Assembly (NCBI GenBank): GCA_023421075.1
Contig: JAEZUM010000023.1
Location: forward strand, 62,001 to 126,000
Direction of reading: 5' to 3'
Source: Bacillota bacterium
GTDB lineage: Bacteria > Bacillota > Clostridia > Lachnospirales > Lachnospiraceae
DNA length: 64,000 nucleotides
Positions 16,301-24,353 of the stretch are shown one piece after another (the stretch's first letter is position 1; each line of letters begins with the position of its first letter). Below the pieces are notes generated by a model, which did no database searches, was not told the origin of the DNA, and worked only from the letters and a program-made list of their open reading frames with translations. The translations under genes were made by a program, and so were the position numbers.

Positions 16301-17029
16301 ATGAATATGAAGGAAGCAATTAATGTTCGTACCTCAAGACGAACCTATCTGGAGGCTCCGATTGCAGAGGAAAAACGCAAGCAATTAACGGAAATGATTG
16401 ATCAAGTAAATGAACAGGGTGGCTTAAGCTTGAAGCTGATTTGCGAAGAGCCCACAGCCTTTGGAAAGTTCAGCAAGAGCTATGGAATGTTCAAGGGGGT
16501 TCGTAATTATATTCTTCTTATCGGGAAGACGGATGAGGATATGAGAGAAAGACTGGGCTATTACGGGGAGAAGCTGGTATTGCTTGCAACTCAGCTGGGA
16601 CTTGGAACCTGTTGGGTTGGAGGAACCTTTGACCGATCCTTGGGAGATGCCTATGTGAAGGAGGGTGAGACCTTCTGCGGTGTGATCACCATCGGCAATG
16701 TGGAACAGACAAAGAGCTTCAAGGAGAGACTGATCTCTAAGCTAGCCCATAGAAAAACAAAATCCATTGAAGAGCTATCGGAGACAGAGGGTGTCGTACC
16801 GGATTGGTTCATCGCGGGAATGGAAGCCGTACAAAAAGCACCCTCCGCTGTCAATGCCCAACCGGTACTCTTTACTTATCACAAGGGCATCATCTCTGCC
16901 AGAATTACAGCCAAGAAGTATGGGCACGAGAAGATAGACCTCGGTATTGCCAAGCTCCACTTTGAACTCGGTGTCGGTGGCGGTACCTGGGAGCTAAAGG
17001 ACGAAGGCGTATTCACAAGAAATGCTTAA
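16301..17029 (+). CDS. Nitroreductase family protein
   Basis: This 242-residue FMN-dependent oxidoreductase begins with the typical I-N-V-R-T-S-R-R-T-Y motif that contacts FMN. It continues with L-G-Y-Y-G-E-K-L-V-L-L-A-T-Q-L-G-L-G-T-C-W-V-G-G, the dimer and cofactor helix of the TM1586/nitroreductase subgroup, and K-A-P-S-A-V-N-A-Q-P in the second half. That subgroup contains an internal duplication, which fits the two FMN-like motifs. It would reduce nitro compounds or quinones with NAD(P)H in the cytoplasm. It follows the Crp/Fnr gene by 100 bp. Confidence 0.88.
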   Translation: MNMKEAINVRTSRRTYLEAPIAEEKRKQLTEMIDQVNEQGGLSLKLICEEPTAFGKFSKSYGMFKGVRNYILLIGKTDEDMRERLGYYGEKLVLLATQLGLGTCWVGGTFDRSLGDAYVKEGETFCGVITIGNVEQTKSFKERLISKLAHRKTKSIEELSETEGVVPDWFIAGMEAVQKAPSAVNAQPVLFTYHKGIISARITAKKYGHEKIDLGIAKLHFELGVGGGTWELKDEGVFTRNA

Positions 17030-17133
17030 TTCAGTTGTGGATAATCCCTAGGAAATGTGCATAACAAGTTGTAATCTAAGTGACTTCGTGGATAAAAAAC
17101 CAGAGCTGTTGCATAAGCCTTTTAAGGTTAGGG

Positions 17134-17390
17134 TGTCAAAAGCCTTACAAGAAAGTTGCATTCGACAATTTGCATATCTCTACCTAATATTAGCATGATG
17201 CAGAATATAATTTAGTGAGCAACTGTATGAGGCCGTTGGTACTTAGGTCCTGTATTTTAGGACATTATGTACCGCTACGTGACTCATCCAAGCGAGAGCG
17301 TGTTGCGACTGAATTATGTTCTGTATCATGCAATCATAATATACAAGTGTGCAAAGTGACGAAACTATATTTTTGAACAGGCTTTTGACA
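17134..17390. repeat. Large imperfect palindrome (fold-back/MITE-like), about 257 bp
   Basis: The ends TGTCAAAAGCCT (17134-17145) and AGGCTTTTGACA (17379-17390) are perfect inverted repeats. Inside, 17193-17223 pairs with 17302-17331 over about 30 bp with few mismatches, then CTCAT/ATGAG, GGTAC/GTACC and GTCCT/AGGAC nest toward the centre. The segments after each end (around TTTGCA at 17169-17174 and its complement near 17350) also pair. It holds no gene. It separates convergent nitroreductase and kinase genes, so it may also act as a terminator. Confidence 0.8.
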
Positions 17391-17408
17391 TTGTATCCTA
17401 TTAAATTA

Positions 17409-19088
17409 TCACATAGTCTCTAATTCAAAGTAGAAGCGAACGCCACGATCGGTGTTAGCGACACCATAATTACACCCATGCCCTTCCAGAATGGATTTTG
17501 TTATCGCAAGGCCTAAGCCGGTACCTTCCTGATCCCGATTATGGGAAGTATCCGCTTTATAGAAGCGGTCCCAGACCTTACTCAGGACCTCTTCACTCAT
17601 GGGAGGACAGTCATTTTCGATACTTATATTCAAGGTGTGACCCATCTTACTTCCACGGATTGTAACAAGGGAATCGGGATTACAGTAGATCACCGCATTG
17701 CCGATGAGGTTATTCAATACCCGCTCGATCTTGGGCTCGTCGGTAATACAAAGGTCAAACTCCCCTTGAATGACAAAGGTTACTTTCTTGTCCTCCGCCT
17801 TCTGTCCAAAGATGCGTATCGTATTTTCGATTAGTTTTTTCACATCCATTTCATTCTTCTGATAGGTGATTGCTCCGGCATCGAATTTGGATATCTCGAG
17901 CATTTCCAGAATCATCTCATCCATTCGGGTGATTTCATCCAGGATTACATTGATGTAATACTCTTTTTTCTCCGCTTTTACACCGTCACGTATTCCTTCG
18001 GAGTAGCCTTTGATGATTCCGAGGGGAGTCTTAAGCTCATGAGAAACATTCGCAACAAATTCCTTTCGAACCTTTTCCTGCCTTAGTTCCAATTCATAAT
18101 CCGCTTTTAATTGCTCATGAGCATGGCTCAGGTCGCCTAAAGCGTTCTGTAAATTCAAAGATAGCGTATTCAGACTTGTAGATAGATCCCCCAGCTCATC
18201 CTTGCGATGGACCTTGGAGGAGATCCCAAGCTCCATGCCTGCCATACGATTGGCGGTGTCGGTAATATCTACAATTGGCTTTGATATAATTCTTGAATAT
18301 ACAATCGCCATTAGGATGGATAGAAGAATAGTGACGGCAATCAAATAAGGGAAGAAGCGCAGGATGAAATCTTTCACCTCATCCACGGATTGCAGGGATA
18401 GATTCACGCTTGTTGTTTTTACCTCTCCGTTCTTTAAGATACTCTGCTTGGTAAAACTAACCTGTTTGTAATCGGTATAGGGAAGGGAGCTTATGGTATA
18501 GGTAACTCCTTTTTTTGTGCCGATATTCAAAGAGCTGCTAAAACTAATCGTTCGACTGATTGCGATCGGATAAATTACAAGATTTCCATCTATGATCGTA
18601 GTGGTTCCCGCGCTGTAAGGCGTAGTACGGTTCAGTGAGGATGCTATCATTAGTCCGGATTCATTGCTGGTCAGGTTAAGGACAGAGAACGGTCTTTCCT
18701 TACCCAGAGAGGAGAGAGTAAAATCCTTTTGTAACGGTTGGTTCATTAATTGATTACGCAGTACAAAAAAATCGGGGAGGCTGCTGGCTTCCAGGGTAGA
18801 GGTTGCAGGATAAGCTGCAACAGAGAAGGAAGCGCCGGGTAGAATACTTAGGGTAGCATTCTGATTCTTCATAAACTTTGATACCTCTGAATAAAGCTGC
18901 TCCTCCGTCCATTGATCTTCCTCAAAGCTTTCGGTGAAGTCGTTGATGGCATCAATCATGTGATTGATCTTCTGAGGTTCATAAAAGCGGTCGAAGTATA
19001 GATAGATGGAGGCTAGCATACCGATGATCAGTATTAAGAAGGAGCCTAGGGTCATGAACAGCATTTTAAAGGATAAGGAAATTCTCAT
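17409..19088 (-). CDS. Sensor histidine kinase
   Basis: At 559 residues this has membrane helices at about 8-31 and 242-264 around a 210-residue extracytoplasmic sensor, a HAMP domain to about 315, and a coiled coil. The phosphoacceptor is H350 in N-V-S-H-E-L-K-T-P. The C-terminal ATPase has the N box (N-N-L-I-G-N-A-V), G1 and G2 (D-Q-E-G-T-G-L-G-L-A-I). One unusual point: the G1 box is replaced by N-D-C-P-P-M-S-E where D-x-G-x-G would be usual, which may affect activity. It overlaps the response regulator gene by 4 bp. It likely senses envelope stress or an antimicrobial handled by the divergent transporter. Confidence 0.92.
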   Translation of the reverse strand: MRISLSFKMLFMTLGSFLILIIGMLASIYLYFDRFYEPQKINHMIDAINDFTESFEEDQWTEEQLYSEVSKFMKNQNATLSILPGASFSVAAYPATSTLEASSLPDFFVLRNQLMNQPLQKDFTLSSLGKERPFSVLNLTSNESGLMIASSLNRTTPYSAGTTTIIDGNLVIYPIAISRTISFSSSLNIGTKKGVTYTISSLPYTDYKQVSFTKQSILKNGEVKTTSVNLSLQSVDEVKDFILRFFPYLIAVTILLSILMAIVYSRIISKPIVDITDTANRMAGMELGISSKVHRKDELGDLSTSLNTLSLNLQNALGDLSHAHEQLKADYELELRQEKVRKEFVANVSHELKTPLGIIKGYSEGIRDGVKAEKKEYYINVILDEITRMDEMILEMLEISKFDAGAITYQKNEMDVKKLIENTIRIFGQKAEDKKVTFVIQGEFDLCITDEPKIERVLNNLIGNAVIYCNPDSLVTIRGSKMGHTLNISIENDCPPMSEEVLSKVWDRFYKADTSHNRDQEGTGLGLAITKSILEGHGCNYGVANTDRGVRFYFELETM

Positions 19089-19762
19089 GTCTTCACCTCA
19101 AATTTATAACCAATTCCAATGACAGTTTGTATGTAGCAGGCGTAGTTGCCCAGTTTTTTACGCAGGGTTTTAATATTGGTATCCACAACCCGGCCATCGC
19201 CGTAGTAATCATAGCCCCAAATTGTATTAATCAGAACCTCACGGCGCATCACTCTGCCCGGATGCTCCATGAGCATTCGCAATAGTTCGAATTCTTTTAC
19301 CGTAAGGGATAAACTAGCACCATTTAGGGTGGCGGAGTAAGCTTCTTTATTTAATGATAAGTCCTTATGTCGCAATCGGTTGTCAGGAACGGCTGTTTGC
19401 TGGCTCCGTTTGAGCAGGGCGTTCATTCCTGCCAGCAGTACCCTTGGACTAATCGGTTTTGTAAAGTATTCATCAGCACCGAGCTCATAGCCTAGTAATT
19501 TGTCATCCTCCTCACTTCTGGCACTTAAGATTATAATCAAGACATCGGACTTTTGCCGAATTCTTCGACAGACGCTAAAACCATCCAGCTTCGGGATCAT
19601 AATATCCAGAATTACGATATCAATTTTTTCGTGATCAAAGAGGTTAAGGGCTTCGACACCATCTCTGGCACTATATACCTGATATCCGTCACTTTCCAGA
19701 TAATCAACCAGGATCTCATTCATCTTTTTATCATCTTCCACGACTAATACTTGAAAACTCAT
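19085..19762 (-). CDS. OmpR/PhoB-family response regulator
   Basis: The receiver domain has acidic residues E9-D10-D11, phosphoacceptor D53 (V-I-L-D-I-M), T/S at the L-S-A-R switch and K103-P104. The C-terminal winged helix reads L-T-V-K-E-F-E-L-L-R-M-L-M and ends V-I-G-I-G-Y-K-F. At 225 residues it is full length. It starts the two-component operon and is divergent from the ABC-PASTA operon across a 187-bp gap with TGTGA-type repeats that are candidate binding sites. Confidence 0.95.
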   Translation of the reverse strand: MSFQVLVVEDDKKMNEILVDYLESDGYQVYSARDGVEALNLFDHEKIDIVILDIMIPKLDGFSVCRRIRQKSDVLIIILSARSEEDDKLLGYELGADEYFTKPISPRVLLAGMNALLKRSQQTAVPDNRLRHKDLSLNKEAYSATLNGASLSLTVKEFELLRMLMEHPGRVMRREVLINTIWGYDYYGDGRVVDTNIKTLRKKLGNYACYIQTVIGIGYKFEVKT

Positions 19763-19820
19763 TCTATAAACATGCCTTTCTTTCTTCTTGATACATGAAG
19801 CATAACATAGGGGTGTGTAG

Positions 19821-19896
19821 TTTGTGTGAAACGATGTGAGATCAACTTATATTATCACAAAGACCGCACAGAGCTTTCACACCAATCACACATCAC
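19821..19896. promoter_or_regulatory. Candidate response-regulator operators in the divergent intergenic region
   Basis: TTTGTGTGAAACGATGTGAG (19821-19840) carries two TGTG half-sites in direct repeat. A similar pair appears inverted at 19874-19896 (minus strand GATGTGTGATTGGTGTGAAA). Direct half-site pairs are typical for OmpR-family regulators. No experimental site is implied. Confidence 0.4.
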
Positions 19897-19949
19897 GACT
19901 CTAATATTGAGGCTAAGGCGTGAGCCAAGATTATAAGGAGGAAGAAAAG

Positions 19950-21302
19950 ATGAGAGTTATTAAGCATGCGCTCCTGAGTTTGTGCAGGAAGCCAACCAAA
20001 GCCATAATGATTTTTGTGATATTATTTGTTGTATATGGCTTGATTTTTACCGGAATTATCATACAAAACAGTGTGAGGACCTCGAAGGATTATGTGCGTA
20101 AGGAATTGGGTGCAATCGTTGAGATGAAGGTGGATTATAGGAAGGTGATGGAGCAGAAGCTTACCAGAGACGAAATGACAAAGTTAAATTTATCCGCCGC
20201 TCTGGCCAAGGAAATTGCTAAGGATCCTGCGGTCAAGGAATTGTACATCACCGAAATGACCGGTGCTAGTAATGAGGAGCTTGAAAGTGCTGTGAGTATG
20301 GGAGGAGACGAATTGGGAGGAGTTGCCGTAACAGCAACTACAGGGTCCTCGGGTTCCTTCCCGTTGATGGGGAGCAGTACCGATACTCCGCTGGAGTTCA
20401 CGGATGGCAGCTATCAGATCACCGAAGGACGCCTAAGAAATGCAGAGGATGAGGGAAAGGATACCATCTTAATTACAGAGGAATTTGCAAGCAAGAATAA
20501 TCTGGCGGTAGGAGATTTTATAGAACTTACCTCGAATGCGGATCAACAGAGCTACTCCTTCGAGATTATCGGTATCTATCTGGGAGCTCCCTCCTTCCTT
20601 GCTGATCAGATGTACACCTCCTTAGAAAGTGCGAAGAAACTGTCAGGCACTATCGGTGATGAGGGCAATGCTTCCTACATCGGGTTTCAATTAAAGGATC
20701 CGATGGATATTGATAACTTTATAAAGCAGCATAAGAACCAGATGCCGAACGAATTTATTACCTTATATGCCAATGACGATGAATATCAGTCATTGACGAG
20801 GCCGCTGGATCTTATCAGCACGATTATTTCCATATTACTTGTGGTAGTTATGATAGCTGGTGTGACGATTATGCTTGCGATTATTACAATCTTTGTTAGG
20901 GACCGCAAGCTTGAGATCGGTTTATTGTTAGCCAGCGGAGAAGGAAAGCTGAGGATCCTCTCCCAGTTTGTTCTGGAGATACTTCTGGTATCTGTACTTG
21001 CCTTTCTGATTGCTGCCGGTAGCAGTAAGTTTTCCTCCGATTATGCGGCCTCCTGGATCGTAGAGAAACAATTGATCGAGGATAATACACAATCCATGAG
21101 CGGGATGATATCCGTTAATCTGGGAGGAGCACAAAGCAATGAAGTAAAGATTAGTGATGTGGCAAGAGAGTTCAATGTATCCGTGGACGGTGAGGTTATC
21201 GCAAACCTACTGCTCGCCAGTTTTGCGATCGTGATACTGTCTGCCGGTGCACCCCTCTTAATTATTCTTAGCTATAAACCAAGAGAATCCCTGCAGGATT
21301 AG
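19950..21302 (+). CDS. FtsX/MacB-like ABC transporter permease
   Basis: This permease has the four-helix FtsX layout: one N-terminal membrane helix (about 15-38), an extracytoplasmic region to about 290, then three helices (about 295-325, 345-370 and 420-440). The outer region contains the MacB-like A-V-G-D-F-I-E-L and Y-S-F-E-I-I-G-I-Y segments. AAGGAGG precedes the ATG at 19950 by 9 nt, so I use it rather than the upstream GTG; this gives 450 residues. FtsX-type transporters move lipoproteins or peptides or signal across the membrane rather than import nutrients. The ATPase gene follows by a few bases. Confidence 0.88.
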   Translation: MRVIKHALLSLCRKPTKAIMIFVILFVVYGLIFTGIIIQNSVRTSKDYVRKELGAIVEMKVDYRKVMEQKLTRDEMTKLNLSAALAKEIAKDPAVKELYITEMTGASNEELESAVSMGGDELGGVAVTATTGSSGSFPLMGSSTDTPLEFTDGSYQITEGRLRNAEDEGKDTILITEEFASKNNLAVGDFIELTSNADQQSYSFEIIGIYLGAPSFLADQMYTSLESAKKLSGTIGDEGNASYIGFQLKDPMDIDNFIKQHKNQMPNEFITLYANDDEYQSLTRPLDLISTIISILLVVVMIAGVTIMLAIITIFVRDRKLEIGLLLASGEGKLRILSQFVLEILLVSVLAFLIAAGSSKFSSDYAASWIVEKQLIEDNTQSMSGMISVNLGGAQSNEVKISDVAREFNVSVDGEVIANLLLASFAIVILSAGAPLLIILSYKPRESLQD

Positions 21303-21317
21303 AAAGTGAGGAATGAG

Positions 21318-22007
21318 ATGAAATCATACATATTCGAATTAGAACAGATATCCTATGGCTATATTGACGGAGGCAAGAAAAGACAGATATTAAATGACCT
21401 GTCCTTCCGGTTTGAGAAGGGAAAGTTCTATACGATCTTAGGCCCATCCGGCTCCGGAAAGACGACTCTGCTTGCGTTGGCAAGCGCACTTGATGTTCCG
21501 GAGAAGGGAAGAGTAATCTATCAGGACAATGACATACGAAATATCGGATATACAAAGTTCAGGCGCAATCATATGGCGATCATCTTTCAAAAATACAACC
21601 TGACGGATTATCTGACCGGAGTGGAGAATGTGGAATCAAACATGATGATTGTGGATCAGAAGAGCAAAGAAGGTCGGAAGGAGACTGCATACAAAATCCT
21701 GAGTTCTATGGGCATTGTACAATCAAAAGCCGATCGGCGCATTAGTAAATTATCCGGTGGTGAGCAGCAGAGAGTTGCGATTGCGAGAGCGTTGGCAAAG
21801 GATGTTGAACTGATTCTGGGAGATGAACCGACCGGTGCCCTCGATACTGCAACTGCAAAGGAGATTATCGGGTTATTTCAGCGTCTCGCACATGATTATG
21901 GTAAAACAATTATCATCGTTACTCACTCCGATGATGTGGCAAGGAATAGTGATGTTTCACTCCGATTACAGGATGGTAAGTTGATTGTGGAGTGTGGAGA
22001 ACAATAG
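21318..22007 (+). CDS. ABC transporter ATP-binding protein (MacB/LolD type)
   Basis: The ATPase is about 229 residues. It has Walker A G-P-S-G-S-G-K-T-T, the Q-loop in I-F-Q-K-Y-N-L, the signature L-S-G-G-E-Q-Q-R, Walker B L-I-L-G-D-E-P-T-G-A-L-D and the H-loop T-H-S-D. The T-G-A-L-D after Walker B marks the MacB/LolD subfamily that pairs with FtsX-type permeases. I choose the ATG at 21318, which has an AGGAATGAG just before it, over a GTG at 21306. It sits between the permease and PASTA genes. Confidence 0.93.
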   Translation: MKSYIFELEQISYGYIDGGKKRQILNDLSFRFEKGKFYTILGPSGSGKTTLLALASALDVPEKGRVIYQDNDIRNIGYTKFRRNHMAIIFQKYNLTDYLTGVENVESNMMIVDQKSKEGRKETAYKILSSMGIVQSKADRRISKLSGGEQQRVAIARALAKDVELILGDEPTGALDTATAKEIIGLFQRLAHDYGKTIIIVTHSDDVARNSDVSLRLQDGKLIVECGEQ

Positions 22008-22008
22008 T

Positions 22009-24207
22009 ATGGAGAGACAGAAGAATTATCTGGAGGATCTGTCCAAGGATAAACCAGAGAGCTTTCAGGAAGAAATATTCGTACCTGCGCCTAGAAAGCT
22101 GAGCCGATATGTGGTACCCCTTGTCGGAAGCTTGATGGTCGTGATTGTCCTTCTTCTCTTCTCCCAGTTGTCGAAGGCGACTGTTCCGGATATGACCGGC
22201 TGGCAGCTGGAGGAGCTTCGGTCCTGGGCAGAGCAGCACCATAAGAATACGAAGCTGAACGGAATATATACGAAAGAACAATCGGCCAATCTGTTTGTGT
22301 CTCAGGATATTCCGGCTGGGAAACGAATCGGAAAGAGCAAGGTATTATCGGTTACCTATTCTCTTGGCGCAAATCCGGAGGAAATTATCCCTTTACCGGA
22401 GTTTAAGAAGATGGGGTTATCACAGATTAAGGGATGGATCAGTGACAACCAGATGTCAGGGGTGACAATTAAGTATGAAGCCAGTGAGGTCATACCGAAG
22501 GATGCTGTAATCAGTTATGAATTCATTGAGGGCTCCGAGGAGGAGTTTCTACGCAAAAACCGTATGGTAATCTATATCTCCAGTGGATCGGAGGATGCGA
22601 ATGAAACCTTCAAGATGGAGGACTTTTATGGGAAAACCAGAGCGGAGGTACTTCAATGGGCCTCGAGTCATGGGCTTGAGGTTACCATACAAGAGAAGTT
22701 CAATGAAGATGTTGAGTATGGCAAGGTCTATGAGCAGAGCATTAAGAAGGATACAAAGATTACCCGTACCGATGAGGTAGTGATAACGATATCCCGCGGT
22801 GCTCCAATTGAAGTTCCGACGTTCGAGGGTATGAGCCGGGGGGAGGCCTCTGAGCTAGCCGCTCTTTATGGGATTAAGTTATTCTTTCGTTTGGTAGAAA
22901 GTAAGGAAGAAGTAGATAAGGTACTCCATCAGGACAGAAAAGCCGGAACAGAGGTTGATCAGAAGCAGATTGTCACGCTTGAAGTCGCCAGGAAAGAGGG
23001 AAAGAGTTATGTACCGAACTTTACCGGTCTGACTGCTTCCGAGGCTAACAGTCTGGCAGGACTTTACGGGATTAAGGTGTTTGTCAAGAACGGAACGGAG
23101 GCAGGAGAAAATGGCGTCGTTACTTCTCAGTCCATCGCGGCAGGGGAACAAATAGACGCCGATCGGGTCCTTACGCTTAAGCTGGGTAAGAATAAAACCA
23201 TATCAGCTCCAAACTTTGTAGGACTCACAAAAAATGAGGCACTTCTGTTGGCAGAAAGACTGGGACTAAATCTAATCACGGAGGAGGTAGAAGCCACAAA
23301 TACTCCGAATCATACCGTAATCAGTCAGAATATTCAGCCGAAGACAAGGCTGGAGATAGGGGCTTCACTGATTCTTAAGGTATCGATAAACAGTGGAATA
23401 AGGGCTAGAAATCTATATCCTATGAAGCAGAAGGATGCCGAGGCCTGGGCGGCAAAGAACGGGGTAACGCTGAATGTAATCGAGTATTATAATAGTGACT
23501 ATCCGGCCGGAACGCTGTATGAACAAGACTGTACACCGGGTGGATGGATACCGGTAAGCAAGGTACTTACGGTATATCGCTCTCTGGGTCTTGTTATGGC
23601 AGAAAATTATATTGGCAAGACGAAGGCGGAGCTTCTACAGTGGAGGGATGAGGTGAATAGCAAAGGTGCGGATATCAAATTAACCTTTACTGCGGATGTG
23701 GATACCTCCAAGGCGAAAGGTGTTATTACAGACCAGGACGTCTATGGGGAGCTGGTGAAGCTTAATCAAACGATAAGAGTGAAGGTCTCTGCTACGGATC
23801 AGGGCATGATGATCAAGGATTTCGAGGGGAAGAATCTTGATGATTTTAAATTATGGTGTGATACCAACTCGATCGCTTACATTGTACGTGATTGCTATAG
23901 TGATACCGTGGAGGAGGGAGTCTTATTTGGACAGAATTATAAAGGAACCTACTTGCCGGAAGGGGAATACCTGAGAATCAATCACTCTCTGGGAAAGGTA
24001 TATGTAAAGGATTTTACAAATCAAACGAAATCTTCCCTGGTTGACTGGCAGAGAGAGGTGAACAAGAAGATGGCTGATATTAAGCTTGTATTTGTTGAGG
24101 AATACTCAGTCACGGTTGAAAAAGGCAGAATTATCGGTCAGCTGGTGAAGGATACAGAGATTAATCTGAATGGTACGATTGTGGTTACCGTGTCGAGGGG
24201 ATACTAG
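22009..24207 (+). CDS. Single-span membrane protein with about ten PASTA-like repeats and no kinase
   Basis: A short cytoplasmic tail (about 45 residues) is followed by one membrane helix (about 34-55) and then a long outside region. I count ten successive 60-70 residue units with the PASTA pattern: a V-P-(N/D)-F-x-G start, a helix with E-A/W-A, and a Q-x-x-x-x-G-x-x-(I/V) turn before a closing strand. Several units are diverged (start A-E-N-Y-I-G-K or V-K-D-F-T-N-Q). PASTA domains in penicillin-binding proteins and Stk/PknB kinases bind peptidoglycan fragments, but here no kinase or transpeptidase is attached. GGAG lies 9 nt before the ATG at 22009, overlapping the ATPase end. It likely links the ABC transporter to the cell wall. 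Confidence 0.85.
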   Translation: MERQKNYLEDLSKDKPESFQEEIFVPAPRKLSRYVVPLVGSLMVVIVLLLFSQLSKATVPDMTGWQLEELRSWAEQHHKNTKLNGIYTKEQSANLFVSQDIPAGKRIGKSKVLSVTYSLGANPEEIIPLPEFKKMGLSQIKGWISDNQMSGVTIKYEASEVIPKDAVISYEFIEGSEEEFLRKNRMVIYISSGSEDANETFKMEDFYGKTRAEVLQWASSHGLEVTIQEKFNEDVEYGKVYEQSIKKDTKITRTDEVVITISRGAPIEVPTFEGMSRGEASELAALYGIKLFFRLVESKEEVDKVLHQDRKAGTEVDQKQIVTLEVARKEGKSYVPNFTGLTASEANSLAGLYGIKVFVKNGTEAGENGVVTSQSIAAGEQIDADRVLTLKLGKNKTISAPNFVGLTKNEALLLAERLGLNLITEEVEATNTPNHTVISQNIQPKTRLEIGASLILKVSINSGIRARNLYPMKQKDAEAWAAKNGVTLNVIEYYNSDYPAGTLYEQDCTPGGWIPVSKVLTVYRSLGLVMAENYIGKTKAELLQWRDEVNSKGADIKLTFTADVDTSKAKGVITDQDVYGELVKLNQTIRVKVSATDQGMMIKDFEGKNLDDFKLWCDTNSIAYIVRDCYSDTVEEGVLFGQNYKGTYLPEGEYLRINHSLGKVYVKDFTNQTKSSLVDWQREVNKKMADIKLVFVEEYSVTVEKGRIIGQLVKDTEINLNGTIVVTVSRGY

Positions 24208-24256
24208 GTGATTGGAAGGTAGGATATAAGAAATCCCTAAAAAGAGTGTATAAAAG

Positions 24257-24313
24257 AATGCCATAGAATGTACCTGTAAAGCTTAGTTTTTCAGGTTATT
24301 CTATGGCATTTTT
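24257..24313. terminator. Terminator between the PASTA gene and araB
   Basis: A 13-bp perfect stem AATGCCATAGAAT (24257-24269) with its complement at 24298-24310 is followed by TTT on the plus strand. An inner ACCTG/CAGGT extends it. It separates convergent operons. Confidence 0.8.
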
Positions 24314-24353
24314 AATGCTTATATTATCATTGTCTGTGTCGTAGACTACTTGT

